A DNA stretch of 64,000 bases from Theobroma cacao (Eukaryota > Streptophyta > Magnoliopsida > Malvales > Malvaceae), in assembly GCF_000208745.1 (NCBI RefSeq), contig NC_030852.1:13388072-13452071 (forward strand), in the 5' to 3' direction. Position numbers and translations under genes: made by a program. Position 1 is the stretch's first letter. Each line of letters starts with the position of its first letter. The notes under the pieces were generated by a model. The model was given only the letters and a program-made list of their open reading frames with translations. It was not told where the DNA came from and ran no database searches. Shown here piece after piece: positions 39,103 to 50,590 of the stretch.

Positions 39103-40275
39103 TCATTTAACCTATGTAGAAGGCTCTCATTTATAGTAGTCCCACATAAATGTAAAAGGTAAAAATATTGAAGATTGTATAGGGAACAAATATAATTAAT
39201 TTTTCAAAATATTTTGTAGTTTAAATTAATTGAATTAATAGAGGATACGTGGCATTTACCCAGACTATTCACAAATCAGAAAACTAGACTATCTACATAG
39301 AACAATTGCCCTTATTGCCAAAAGCTTTTTCTTTTATATATTTATATTAAATATAGTTAGATCATTCCACAACTCCGAGAAAGGCATCAAATATGTCAAG
39401 ATTAAGCAAGCAAAGCACCATGTAAAAAGTTAAAGTACTCAAGCTTTCATGTAAGAACTTGTGATTTCATTTGAAGTTTTGATTTCATTAATTCTCCGTT
39501 TGGGAACCTGGATTTGGGCATCAAAATTTGGATTTGGATTTTAAAATTCAAACTTTTTGTTCAGGGATTATATATGTTGGATTTGGATTTGCACCAAATT
39601 CAATCATGAATTTTAAATGGCCCAAGTAAAGAATCTAAAATTCTTTTAAAAGTGGGAATTTAATAAATTCAAGCCCTTTAAAATCCATTCTCAATTTAAC
39701 AAAGAAGAAAAGAAGTATTGGAATGGAGATGTTTGATATCAGATTTTTTTTAGTCTATTTGAAAGTTATAAAATAGTTTGGAAATGGATGTTTAATTTTG
39801 TTTGTTAACTGTTTTGTTCTTGTTTGTGATTTTGTTAGGCTACAAAGAAATGTAAAAATTTAGAATGTTTTAATAAGTGAAATTCTTAATTCTGCTCAAC
39901 TAATCAATAGGATGCCTATTTTACTTGTTTAAATGAATAAAATTTAATTATTACCAAAAAAATAAATTTTAATTATTAATTCAAATTCAAAACCAAATCC
40001 AAATCCTAGTAACCCAAACAATGAATTTGTATTTGTTTAAAATCTTAAATTCCAAATTCTTGATCCATACAAGCCATAGATTTTAAATTCATAAATGTTA
40101 GACCAAAAGGTGTGAAATTCAAAATTCTGAAATCCAAATCCAAATTCAAATTCAGTTTTTCCAAGCCAACCTAAAAGAATTTAGACAAACAAAACATAGT
40201 TTAAAGGAAGAAGGGAAGTCCGACCTGGAAGTATCTGAAACAACATCACTTGTTCTAAATTCTTCTTCAGTACAA
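39103..40275. other. Intergenic region with an inverted-repeat element
   Basis: Between about 39495 and 40175 the left side has GTTTGGGAACCTGGATTTGG and repeated GGATTTGGATT. The right side has CCAAATCCAAAT blocks ending near CCAAGCCAACCT, in opposite orientation. This looks like an old MITE with long A/T-rich inverted arms, but its ends and target duplication are not clear. It lies 3' of the gene on minus. The rest is AT-rich with no frame. Confidence 0.4.
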
Positions 40276-43200
40276 TTACGTCTCTGAAATGGAGTCATGT
40301 GACATATTTATTGTAGCTAGTTTCTCTTCAAGTTTTGCTATCCGAATCTGCATTCAAACATTCAAAGAATAACAAATGTTTTCTAAAAGTTAACTCTGTG
40401 TGTGTGTGTGTGTGTATGAAAAAAAAGGTCTTAACAACAAATAGATCTAAAGCCAAAAGCTTAAGACTCCATTTGGTTGATAGTTTGGTCACTTGCTCTT
40501 TACTTTTTGAATAGTTACTATAAAGAAAAATCAGAAGGTAAAAAGCACCAAATTAGGTTTAAAAGCATAATTATAAAAATAAATCCATATAGAAGTAAAA
40601 TCATACATTTTGTTATCATAAAAAATTATATACGTTATCTATAATCCTTCACAAATATTGTTTGCTTTTCTATTGAAATGTGCTTTTTGCTTCTAGAAAA
40701 AAATCAAGTAGCAAAACCAACAACCAAACAGAGCCTTATTCTACAAAAAAAAAATGATTAAGATTGGACATCTTCTGCAACAACCCCAACTAGATTAGCC
40801 TGTTCTGATTTACACGTGCATGCATGTCCATGGAAGAACAAGATAGATAGTAGAAAACAAGAGAACGAATCTGCAGCAAGTTTAAAAATAGAAACCATAA
40901 ATAAGGCATATAAAAGTCATTGGTGCGGCTCTATTGTCAAAACAACCTGTTTCACTTGCCCTTCTTCCGTTTTAGTTTTTACTTTCTTCTTTATATTCTA
41001 TTTTTACCTTTTTTCACTATTTTATTTGGGTAGACACTCCTGTAACAATGTAGTTTTTTTTCGAATTAAATAATGCCATGCCTTGCTTATTTTTTTTTCA
41101 TTTTGAGTTATCAAAGTTATCGCGTGTGCAACCATTGTCATGAGAGTGCCACCCCTTTCACTTGCACTTTTTTGTTCTAGTTTCTCTTTACTTTTCAATT
41201 TTATTTTTTCCATTATTTAATTTGTGTAATATCCCACTTCATTCAACTTTGTCCAGATAGAATGTTTCACATTTCACTCTGTTTTTTGCATTATTTATAA
41301 ACTAGGATTATTAATGACATGTTATAAGTTTTAAATTTTTAATTCTATTTTTATTTACCTAAATACTTTATATATATGCTACATCATCAATGTTTCACTT
41401 GAATATATTATTATAAATGCATGCCTTTTAATTTGCATATTACTATTTATAAATATATGAAACCAAAAGAAAGGACATGGTTGAACATGACTAAGCCAAT
41501 TTTTTTGACATGCGGCATTCTTTGATTTTTTTTTTTTTCATTTTTTAGTAGTAAAGGCTTCTCTAATATTTTCTCTTGTTTTATTTAAAACTTTTTTGGC
41601 ACCTAGGAAACGGGGAGAGAGGAGGAGGAAGGAGACAAGGGAGAAGGAGAAGAGTTGGAGAAGAGACTAAGAGACTAGAAGAGAAAAAGGAAAAAAATGA
41701 AAATGAGAAAAATAAATAAGAAAAATGGACAATAAAGAAGTTATAACTAAACTTCTGCCTCTTGTTTAATGAAGAATGATGGTACTGACATTTCTTGTCA
41801 TCATTGGTATTTTTTCACTACTAAATTTCTTTTTCCATTTTAATATGGTTCTTTTGTATATAATGTTGTTTTATACTTTAGTCAATCTAAATTATTTTAT
41901 TAATTTATTAATATGTCTAAATTTCAATGATATGATATGTTTGTGGCCTCTTTGGTGTCGTGATTCTAATGTAAGTTAGATTTAAAGCACCTTGCAGCCT
42001 CATACAACATTATTTCCAAGTATAATAGTCTTAGACTGCTTTTGCTTCTGTTTTCCCCCCTCTTGATGGAAGTACATTCCTTTTAGTAATTATATCTATA
42101 TTTTGGACTTTAAATGGATACACACATGATCTTCAATATTTCTATTACTGCATTTAAGTTATTGCCTCCATTATAATTTTTAATTAAGTATTGGAAGTAT
42201 TGAAAGTGGCTTTTGCTTAACTTTTTGGGTCAGTTTTCTTGGTTAAACATATGAATGTATGTGCTTGATGATTTAAAACAAATTAGTTTAATCATATTTT
42301 TAGTGTTCTATTTTGTTATTGCGGAGCATTAAGATGAAATTACTGACCTCTGCAAGTATATTCTTTTTGTGGGGTTTGTACTAAAGTCCAGGTTTGCAGT
42401 AGTCCTACAACCTTGAAGATTTATTTGTGATGTACCAGCAAATATCATCTAACAATCCAAGGACAATAGACATCTTAACTTAAGTGAGAACAGAAATTTG
42501 TTTTTAAGATAAAGAACTGAATTTTATGAGGATTAGTTGTATTAGCCAAGAAGATATTCTGTATATATCAAAATGTTGGTATAATTTATTTTTTCCTTTC
42601 ATTTTTGTTTAGTTAAACCATCCACCTGGATTAATTGTGGAGAATATATTCAGTATCTTTGAAAATAAAATACTATATTACTTGAAGGTCTAACTTGCAT
42701 TTAAACACCATGTAAGGCAGGTGCAATAATGCTACGTAAATACAGAAAAGCAAATGGTAGACATAATTTTCCCTTTCCTACATTATTCTCAGAGTTTTTA
42801 ACAATTTGACTTGAATATAACTCAATCTTATATGTAAAACAACTGTAGCTTAATTGAAATGATCTCACTCTATAGCAAGGTCAATCTATTAAAATTATGA
42901 TTAAATGTTATGCTATACGATGAGATCATGTCTTATAACAAGACCAATCTTTTAAACTTAATATTAAATCATATGCTATACGGTGAGATCAATTCTAATA
43001 GATATACAAAAACATCTTAAACATAAATAGCAATTTTTTTTACCCCATCTTTGGAAAATTAAAATAATATTTGCTGATATATCTAAGATTCATTGCCACT
43101 ATATTTATAAATATAATAACCATTAAGTTTTAATAATTACACCTTACACTTATTAACCTAATGCGAAGTGCAAGGTAGCAAACTAGTAAACAATTAATAG

Positions 43201-45802
43201 TAAATTGAACATTTGTAATTTTTGGGTTGAGGTGTAAACAGGCCAGGCCCCGATAGGCTCAAGCCAGGCCTTACGCTCACTCAAGAGATGTAATAATGGT
43301 GGCAAGTGAGGAAATAATGGTGGTAGTAGAGAAAATGTGGGGGATATAATGCTCACTCAAGAGATGTAATAACGTTGGGAAAAGGAACTGCCTAAATTTG
43401 GTAAACTGGTATTCAAAACAGCATTGTTATTGAAGGAAAGCTAATATCAAGGAGAAGAAATACTAGTACTGATGGGAAAGCCGGTAAAGAACTACGTAGA
43501 TACCAAAAGGTATAGAGAGAAAGTAGTGAAAGAAGTTTTGAATTGTGTTAGATGAAGGATTCACAAAGCTAAGAAGCTAATTGAGGGATCAACTTATTTA
43601 AGATTTTATTTTGTTACTTTATTGTATTTATGATGCTTAACTGTAGTATTTTATAGGGTTATTATATTTAGAATTTTACATTTATATTAGGGTTTAGTAT
43701 CTTAGTTTGGTTTTTCTCCATCCTATTAGGTTTAGTTTTTAATTGAAGTTTTGTTAGTTTTCTATTAGAAGTCTTAAGTATTTTCTTTAAGCTCCTACTT
43801 GGAATAGGGATTCTAGTTTTTAGGGCTGGCAGGAGCCTATATAAATATTGACATGCTTTTTCTTTTGGAAGGTAGATTATTATGAGAAGATTAGGTGCGA
43901 TGCCTAGGTTTTCTTTATTTTGGTTGTGTGATGCAATCAAGGAACCCTAGATGTGAAGCTTAGGATCTTTCTTCCCTTTTTCTTTATTTACTTTTCCCTA
44001 TTTTCTTAAGAATTTCAGATTATTATTATTTTAAGCCCTAAGCCTCCAAGCTGTTCTACATCAGTGAAGTTCCTGCTTTCAATTATGCAACGCAACACTT
44101 ATTTGTACCTTGGGAGGGACAAACAATGCAGCCAATGAGTAAATTACAGTTCATCCTATAATATATACGGCGTAAGGCATGTGAAGAGGTAACTAACTGT
44201 TATACTTAGCATCATAATTGAGAGTGTAAAAGGACACTGTTTGTTAAGTAGGAGCCAATGAGGTATTCTTAGCATTTCAAGGAAGGAACAACCTCTTAAA
44301 GTGGCTGCATATCAGCACACCAAGTCAAAACTTTCTATGACATCCCAGGATTTGTGACTAAATCAAGCATTGCCACTAATCCTAGATGAACTAAATATGA
44401 TAACCTGAGACATCTACATGAATAATTGTTGAAAAACAAATCATATATCTTCAAAGTAAAACCTATTTATAGGCCAGGGATGCGATCAATTCAGTCAATG
44501 AGCAATATACCTTGAATGATTTGGAACGACGAATAGAAGGGTCTATTTCCAAACATGTTGAATATGACTTTTGAGCTGCATCGTATTGGTCCATAGCCAA
44601 GAATGCATCACCTTGACAAATATAAGCCTAAGAAATGAAAAAAAAAAAAAGGGTGAAAATATCCTGATGACATGCAAAGCACAATGGCATTTTGTTTATT
44701 ACAATTTTTGTACTGGTGCGATTGTTCTCATTGATTTGATAGGTTGTATAAGCAAGATTCAACTTTGAACCTCTTCCTTAAAATTAATTGTGGAATGACT
44801 GCAATATATGAGCACACATGGTAGGCACACAAATATGGATGCCAGAGCTGAAAACTTGCTATTTGTTAAAATGTGTTGACAAAACAAGCGCATACTTGCC
44901 TCCTAAATGGTACTTGCTTGAGCAAGAAAGGTCCCTTTTCTTAAGAAGCATAACTCATCTGAGAGTAAAAGATTCTTCCAAAGTTGTAATTACTTGCCTC
45001 TAAAATTTAAAATAAGAAGAAAGCAAATAGCTCACCCCGGCATAGTTGGGGGCTAAAGTCAAAGATTCGGCGGCATCCTCAAGAGCCCCAGAATAATTGT
45101 GGATTGCCAATCTAGCAACAGATCTGAATGCAAAACAAAATAAAAATGAATATATGATAAAAAAGAATTGACTCCTTTCACCAAAAAAAAAGAAATAGCT
45201 AGTACTTTGGATAGAATTAAACCTTTTTTTGTAAAGGATGTGAACGCCACCAAATGGTTTTAAATCTATAGCCTGTGTGTCGGAAACAAAGGAATAATGG
45301 TTATTCATAAGTTGTTATTGATTGCTCAAGAAATGTCATAACTGATTGCCACTTTTGTTACATTTCTTTATACCTGGGAGAGCAAGCGCTCAGCCTCACT
45401 GAAATTGCCCTCATCAACTAGAGCCTCAGCTCTCATTCTCAAAGCGAGAGCATCCAGGCTAGTCTTACTCTTACTCTTGTTACAAGCATCACCAACGCCA
45501 CCTCCGTGCCACAATCCAACCATAAGCTCCGCCGCTCCGGCCGCGGTGCCGCAATGCCCCACTATTTGGCCGTCGGGCAGCAGGGCCACGTTGGGCCCAG
45601 CACCGCAGCGGCCAAGGCAGCCGCAGGACTTCACGGAGACATCAGGCGGGGCCAGAGCCGTGAGGATGTGGAAGGTCTGCATGGAGCCCTGTCTCCGGCA
45701 GGTACGATTGGTGCACACCCTGATTTCTTCCACTTGAGCCTCGCTCTTTACAGGGAAACGGAGATGCGGAGGATAAGTTGAACTGGTAACCCACAAATGC
45801 AT
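40276..45802 (-). CDS. Thioredoxin-like [2Fe-2S] ferredoxin domain plus TPR protein, five exons
   Basis: Exons on minus are 45802-45374, 45272-45223, 45123-45036, 44627-44511 and 40347-40276. All introns are GT-AG and the phases join in frame to give 251 residues ending in TAA. An in-frame TAA lies 12 bases before the ATG. Residues 24-100 form a thioredoxin-like ferredoxin fold with C30-x4-C35 and C62-x3-C66 (VCTNRTC and CGCLGRCG), the four-cysteine pattern that holds a [2Fe-2S] cluster. Residues ~118-150, 155-186 and 188-220 are TPR-like helical pairs (for example GNFSEAERLLSQ, NYSGALEDAAESL and DQYDAAQKSYSTCLEIDPS). A short coiled C-terminus IAKLEEKLATIN closes it. Exon 1 is much more GC-rich than its surroundings. 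No targeting peptide is obvious. TPRs suggest protein binding and the cluster suggests redox or iron-sulfur chemistry; the actual role is unknown to me. It resembles plant TPR-like proteins whose precise name I will not assert. Confidence 0.88.
40464..40735 (+). mobile_element. MITE, 272 bp, with GTTTGGTTG-type inverted repeats
   Basis: The left end reads AGACTCCATTTGGTTGATAG and the right end, reversed, GGCTCTGTTTGGTTGTTGG. TTA occurs at both outer borders (40461-40463 and 40736-40738), consistent with a 3-bp PIF/Harbinger-type target duplication. No coding capacity. It lies inside the last intron, just upstream of the final splice acceptor. Confidence 0.65.
42858..42990 (+). repeat. Diverged ~62-bp tandem duplication
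   Basis: Two units each run from GATCTCA/GAGATCA through AGCAAGGTCAATCT or AACAAGACCAATCT to ATGCTATAC, and a third partial unit starts GGTGAGATCA. Intronic, no coding. Confidence 0.6.
43560..44066 (+). repeat. Possible solo LTR or LTR fragment in the intron
   Basis: The stretch has LTR-like texture similar to 38761-39102: T-rich U3 with repeated ATTTTATTT-like blocks, a TATA box CTATATAAATATTG at about 43838, and an end ...TGTTCTACA near 44066. Termini and target duplication could not be fixed. Confidence 0.35.
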
Positions 45803-46233
45803 TTGATTCTCTTAAATTCGTTGCTTCTTGCTTTCTGTGTTTTTTAAATGCCCTTTGCTTTGCTTTTGCTCACACTCTCTCACTCAATCCTAATCAAGTA
45901 ATCAACAGAAAAAGCTCCCCCCGAGTGTACCTCTCCCAACACGTTTTGATTACTCACCACCTGTTTGCTGGTAGGCTTACCTGCTAGTCCTCGTACTAAG
46001 ATGAAATGTTCATTTTACTTCTTTTATCTAAATCTTATCATTGCAGTCCTTGTATTTTGAGAAATGAATCGAATTAAGCACAACTAGACTATAGCCCGTG
46101 CCTTGCACACGGTCTCTTTTTGCTGTTTTTTTCTTTCTCTTTTTACCTCTCTTTTTCTTTCTTTAATGTTTTATTTTCTTTTCTTCTATGGCTTCCATGT
46201 GGTTAGAGAAAGACGCCCCTTTGAGACTTCTTT
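45803..46233 (-). promoter_or_regulatory. Presumed 5' UTR/promoter region of the ferredoxin-TPR gene
   Basis: This is the 431 bases upstream of the ATG on minus, bounded by the solo LTR's target duplication. No clear TATA box is seen. A stop in frame 12 bases upstream supports the chosen start. The distal part (46084-46110) contains a possible Helitron 3' end. Confidence 0.35.
46084..46112 (-). mobile_element. Candidate Helitron 3' terminus
   Basis: On minus, an imperfect hairpin CCGTGTGCAAGGCACGGG is followed six bases later by CTAG and then T. Helitron 3' ends have a short GC-rich hairpin just before a CTRR terminus and insert before T. The body would extend rightward and be split by the solo LTR. 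No 5' TC end was identified. Confidence 0.35.
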
Positions 46234-48638
46234 TGTCACAACCCAATCTCGGATCATGACCCATGCAAGGATCCAATAAGCACAACCCACTAAACCCAAG
46301 CAAGCCTTCCTATATGAATCTGTACATTAATTCATCTATCATTCATATTTTTTTAAGATCTATGCTTAATAATGTTTAAATGCTAATTTCTTCGAAGACA
46401 ATTCGTAGAACCCAAGTAAATACTCGCACTGACATCATAAATTAAAATATACATAGATAGTTTGTCAAATGTATCTTAACAATTCACATTAAACATATAT
46501 GTGCCTATACAAACACCTTGACTGTCAGCAGAGTGACTCTAGACGTGAGTGTTAACATTTAGTGTCAAGGCGACCTATCGAAAAATAGATAAGAGGAAGC
46601 ACCTCGACCTAAGAATCCAACTACCTTCGAACCTCAAAACTAAAACATGAAGTTGAAAATAATGAGTATAAACTCAGTGAGTAAACATAAACAGGGAATA
46701 AGCAAACGATACGAAAAGATTTTTTAAAACACGATGCACTTATTTTAAAAACAATGTAATTTAGTTTAATTTATTGTAAATCCCTTAATTCAACCATTGA
46801 TTATTTAATCCCTTAAGATGAAGGATTTATAATCTACAATGGAGTTGAAAGAGTAAAAACTACATAAATATCCAATCAAGACAAGTAAAACAAGGGGTTT
46901 CTCGCTGTAGCAGAAAGGCATTCTATAGCATATAGTACAATCACATTTTTTATTTTCATAACTTGTCTATAGCATATATATATATATATATACACATATA
47001 CACCACCACCGCCTTACTCAGCTCATGTGCACTCCCTACACGCACAAAGCAATATCATCATGTGCACTCCCTACACGCACATTTCATCATGTGCACTCCT
47101 TGCACGCACATTTCAATATTATCACACGCACTCCTGCCCACTTCATTGCCGGCATGTGCACTCCCACACTGCACACCACCGGCACCATCATGTGCATTCC
47201 CACACCACACGTACACGGTTATAGCTATTATATAGCATTATCACTCAAAGCATAACATACATATCCACATAATATAGGAACACATGGTTTCATTATATCA
47301 CATATTTTACCACATAAAACCATTTCATCAAGGGCTTGTTCCCATGCACGTTTTAAAGAAAAATTCGATAAAATATTTCAGGTGATTCAATTAAACACGT
47401 ATGCATTTATCCCAAAATATTTTAATGCAAGTTCACTTACAGTGTCTTTGTTGATGCTTTGATCGACTCTAATTACATCTAATGCTCCGAATGGAGATGT
47501 GAAGTCTCGTTGGAACCTATCACACACAATAACATCACACCAACTCAATTTACATAAATACTATTCCAAAAGTTGTTTCCTAAATCAACTTTTACTAGTT
47601 ATTCCTAACTAGTTTCCAATTATCATTTAAGTAGTCATTGTTCACACTAGACATGATTAAATAACCTTCAACAATAAATCAGCCCACAAACCTAATTATT
47701 GGCCATCATCAACAACTCACAAAACAAATCTAACTCATTACTCACCTTAGTGGCTTTATAGTGGAATTCTTTTCAAGAGCTCTTCAAGCTATCAAGGAAA
47801 GTCTATCTCTCTCTCTCTCTCTCTCAAAATGTTCAGCTAGTGAGAGAAAGTGCAAAGGAAGAGCTTTTGAGGGTTCTTGAGGTGTAAAAGTGAAAAAAGT
47901 ATGAAAAACTCTATAAAAAATGTATAAAAGCATGAGAATCGGAGTTAATTCGAGAAAGTTATGAAAGCTTTAAGGTTTCTTTTTCATGGAAGAGGGAAAA
48001 CGTTTAATGAAGGAAAAGGATGGGAAAAAGAAGAAAAAGCTACTAGAAGTGAGGAGAAGGTGTTGGAAGAAATGAGATATATATGTTAAAGTCAATCAAA
48101 GTTTCACGAAATTTACAAAAATGCCCCTTTTTTTGTTCTTCTAGTGTAGTGCCTTCACTTTGACAAAGATTTTGACTACTATTTAATCAGAACTGGGTAA
48201 AGTAGTAAACATCAAAGTTGTATCCCTGCCTCTAGCTTTCTAATGGTCTAAAAATTATGTCATTTGGACTTCTGTAGTGGGAGATATCCTTGAAAAATCG
48301 AAATATATGCAAATAAAGCAATAGTTAATTATGCACCTTTCTTCACCAATTGAAATTATTTTTGACCCTACTCCTATAAAAACATAAAATAATTATAAAT
48401 AACATAAACTAGCATCATTAATTAAAAGTAAACATTTAAACATAAATTAAACTAAACTAATAAAATAAATAAAAATACCTAAATTCAATCCTAAATCTAA
48501 TCCAATTTAAACTAATTAGGTAATTAATCTCCTATTAAATATGTGAACTTGATGCACTCAACAGTCTTCCTCTAGTCACTCATCTATGGAGGTCCGGGTT
48601 TCACAATTAGCCACTATATTAAAGTACGGGGTATTATA
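46234..48638 (-). repeat. Solo LTR of family 2 (2405 bp) with 5-bp target duplication
   Basis: Read on minus it starts TATAATACCCCGTACTTTAATA at 48638 (TG start mutated to TA) and ends ...GGTTGTGACA at 46234, like the LTRs at 17560-20000 and 22579-25189. TCTTT flanks it at 46229-46233 and 48639-48643. No internal region exists on either side, so it arose by LTR-LTR recombination or is a lone remnant. It contains TA and CT microsatellites (46971-46991, about 47803-47825). It lies about 430 bp upstream of the start codon of the ferredoxin-TPR gene. Confidence 0.88.
47020..47220 (+). repeat. LTR minisatellite with CATGTGCACTCCC core
   Basis: Five or so units share CATGTGCACTCC followed by (C)TACACGCAC or CACACTGCAC. 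The equivalent repeat, in either orientation, is at 19020-19190 and 23470-23620 in the other family 2 LTRs, with different unit spacing. The overlapping open frames in all three plus frames are repeat artefacts. Confidence 0.75.
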
Positions 48639-49685
48639 TCTTTTTACTTATGTAATAGACTAGAATGTGGCCCCTTCATGCTAGAGTAAACTATTTTTTT
48701 AAAAATTTGATTTAGTAATTTTTATAAATTTAATGATCATTTATAAGATAAAAGTGAAAATAAAATTTATCAACACAAAATATAGGATGATCATATCAAT
48801 ATCTAAAAATAAAAAAAGAAATATAAGATCTTTTGAGATTGGGTTTTAATTATTGATTTTTCGTATGATGGGGTGAATATTATAATTTTTAATTAATCAA
48901 AGTTTTCTTTGGTTTGTTTTCAAGTTCTTTTTTTTTTTTTGGCCTTCAATTTTTTCAAAAGCATAGTTTTATTTTGGTTTTCCAAGCACAAAATATCATT
49001 AAAATTTGCAAAAAGTTTATTTTTTCTATTTTTTCTAGAATTAATTTTCTCAACTTTTTATGAGGAGCAATTTTTTTCCCTAATTAAACTACCGATAAAA
49101 ATTTGAAACTCATGATGTGATATTTCAACTTAATTCGTACTTATAAGCCAAATCAAGATCATTATGCGTCGCTGTATTTTAGTTAGTTAAAAAAGTGGAT
49201 GAGTTACACTTGTTGATATTGAAGAAAATGTGTACAAATATGTATACAAAAAAGTAAATGTAAATTTAAACACAAAGCGTAAAATTATTTTATTTGATTT
49301 GATTGCTTTTTAAACACAAAGTGAAAGACAATTTGGTCCATGTAAATAAAATAAAATTTAAAATATAGTAAAAAATGAACACATCTAATTTAATATCTAT
49401 AATTAGTGACATATTTCAAAAAGTTGTTAGTGAATTGAAAAAACTTATTTTTTAACACCCAAATGGAATATTTTTGTCAGCCTCATCAAATTTGATCTTT
49501 TTATAGTAAAGATTGTATGCTTGGTAGTACAAAGATCATTTTGGCTCTACATGATTCATCTCGAATTTCCTCAACAGTAGTCTCGGTTTTTCTATAAAAT
49601 TCATTTGCTTACCAAAAGAAACCAACCCAATCTTTTTAGACAGCCAATGTACCATGATTGATAACAAAAGCTTGAATAAATATGG

Positions 49686-49775
49686 CAAATAAAGTTAGAA
49701 AGATGAATACTATACATGTATTTTCACTTTTGTTTGGCTTTTCATGTATAGTATTCATCTTTCTAACTTTATTTG
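49686..49775 (+). repeat. Perfect 33-bp inverted repeat with 24-base loop
   Basis: The left arm 49686-49718 and right arm 49743-49775 are exact reverse complements, beginning CAAATAAAGTTAG and ending CTATACATG. The loop is T-rich. The RNA of either strand would form an uninterrupted 33-bp stem. It could be a small-RNA precursor, a tiny foldback element or a replication product. Confidence 0.85.
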
Positions 49776-50399
49776 ATTTGTGAAATGATTTAATTATGGT
49801 AGGGTCGGTTCATCAAATTTATTACAATGAGTAAGAATTACTGTTTTTTTATCTTGATGAATCTTTTAGCTGTTAATATTTTTATGCTATTGTGTGTATT
49901 TTATTTGTAACAAACTTATTGCTAGTGAGAAAAACATTATGAAATTGCATAAAAAATAATTAGAAAGGCAAGGAAAAGAAAAAAAACAAAGGAAATAAAG
50001 GAAGATAATGAGAATGGCAAAAAATTTAAAAAAACAAAGAAAAGAGAAAAGAAAAAGATAAAAATGGCATACTTGAAAAGCCCCAAACAGAAGTTGGAAG
50101 TTGGAAGTTGGAATTTGTGCCAGTACAACAAAAAAAGAAATTTTAAAGCGCAAGACAAAAATTAAGATAAGCTCTACGACACTTCAGAAATAAGTTTGTA
50201 AAGATCTCTTGAGAAAATGAGAGGACAATAATAATGGTCAAAAATTACGAGAACGATTTTGAATAGTACTCGTATTGATCACTTCAACCGTAAAGTAATA
50301 ACATAAATCAAGGACTAGTTTGGAAGTATAGTGAATGATATTGGATTAAATAAATAAATAAATAAAATTGTTATCAAAAGATGTAATAACGATTATGCT

Positions 50400-50590
50400 T
50401 GTGCTTGTATGTAATTATTGGTTATGAATCATACACAATCAAATACAATTTAAAACAACCTGCAAATTATGAATCATATGGTTAACATGTTTAGAAGTAA
50501 TTAACCATGAATGTAAAGAAGAAAAACTATTACAGTTACTTTTAGTTACAAATCAATATATGCTACATTCATAATTAAATATAATAGTAA
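50400..50590 (+). repeat. First copy of a local direct duplication
   Basis: This matches 51370-51530 with small indels: both contain TGTAATT...TTG, ACAATCAAATACA, AATCATATGGTTAACATG, GTAATTAAC and TTTAGTTACAAATCAATATATG. The copies are about 970 bp apart. Confidence 0.65.

Larger units (their letters stand above)
40348..44510 (-). other. Long last intron (4163 bp) carrying repeats
   Basis: Donor GTATAT follows exon 4 (FK) and acceptor TGCAG precedes exon 5. The intron holds a MITE (40464-40735), a TG microsatellite (about 40399-40415), a ~62-bp tandem duplication (42858-42982) and an LTR-like piece (43560-44066). The phrase GCTCACTCAAGAGATGTAAT also occurs twice near 43277 and 43351. No further exon is needed, because exons 4 and 5 join in phase 0. 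A missed small exon cannot be excluded. Confidence 0.7.

Noticed and set aside
45000..45308. 102-residue minus-strand frame read as one uninterrupted protein
   Set aside because: It runs through two exons and an intron. The GT-AG borders and the phase-correct joins give the spliced version instead.
45405..45781. Plus-strand open frames of 110 and 91 codons
   Set aside because: They are antisense shadows of the GC-rich first exon of the minus-strand gene, whose cysteine motifs and splice phases are far better supported.
46963..47255. Plus-strand proteins rich in H, T and C in all three frames
   Set aside because: Openness in all frames is produced by the LTR minisatellite.
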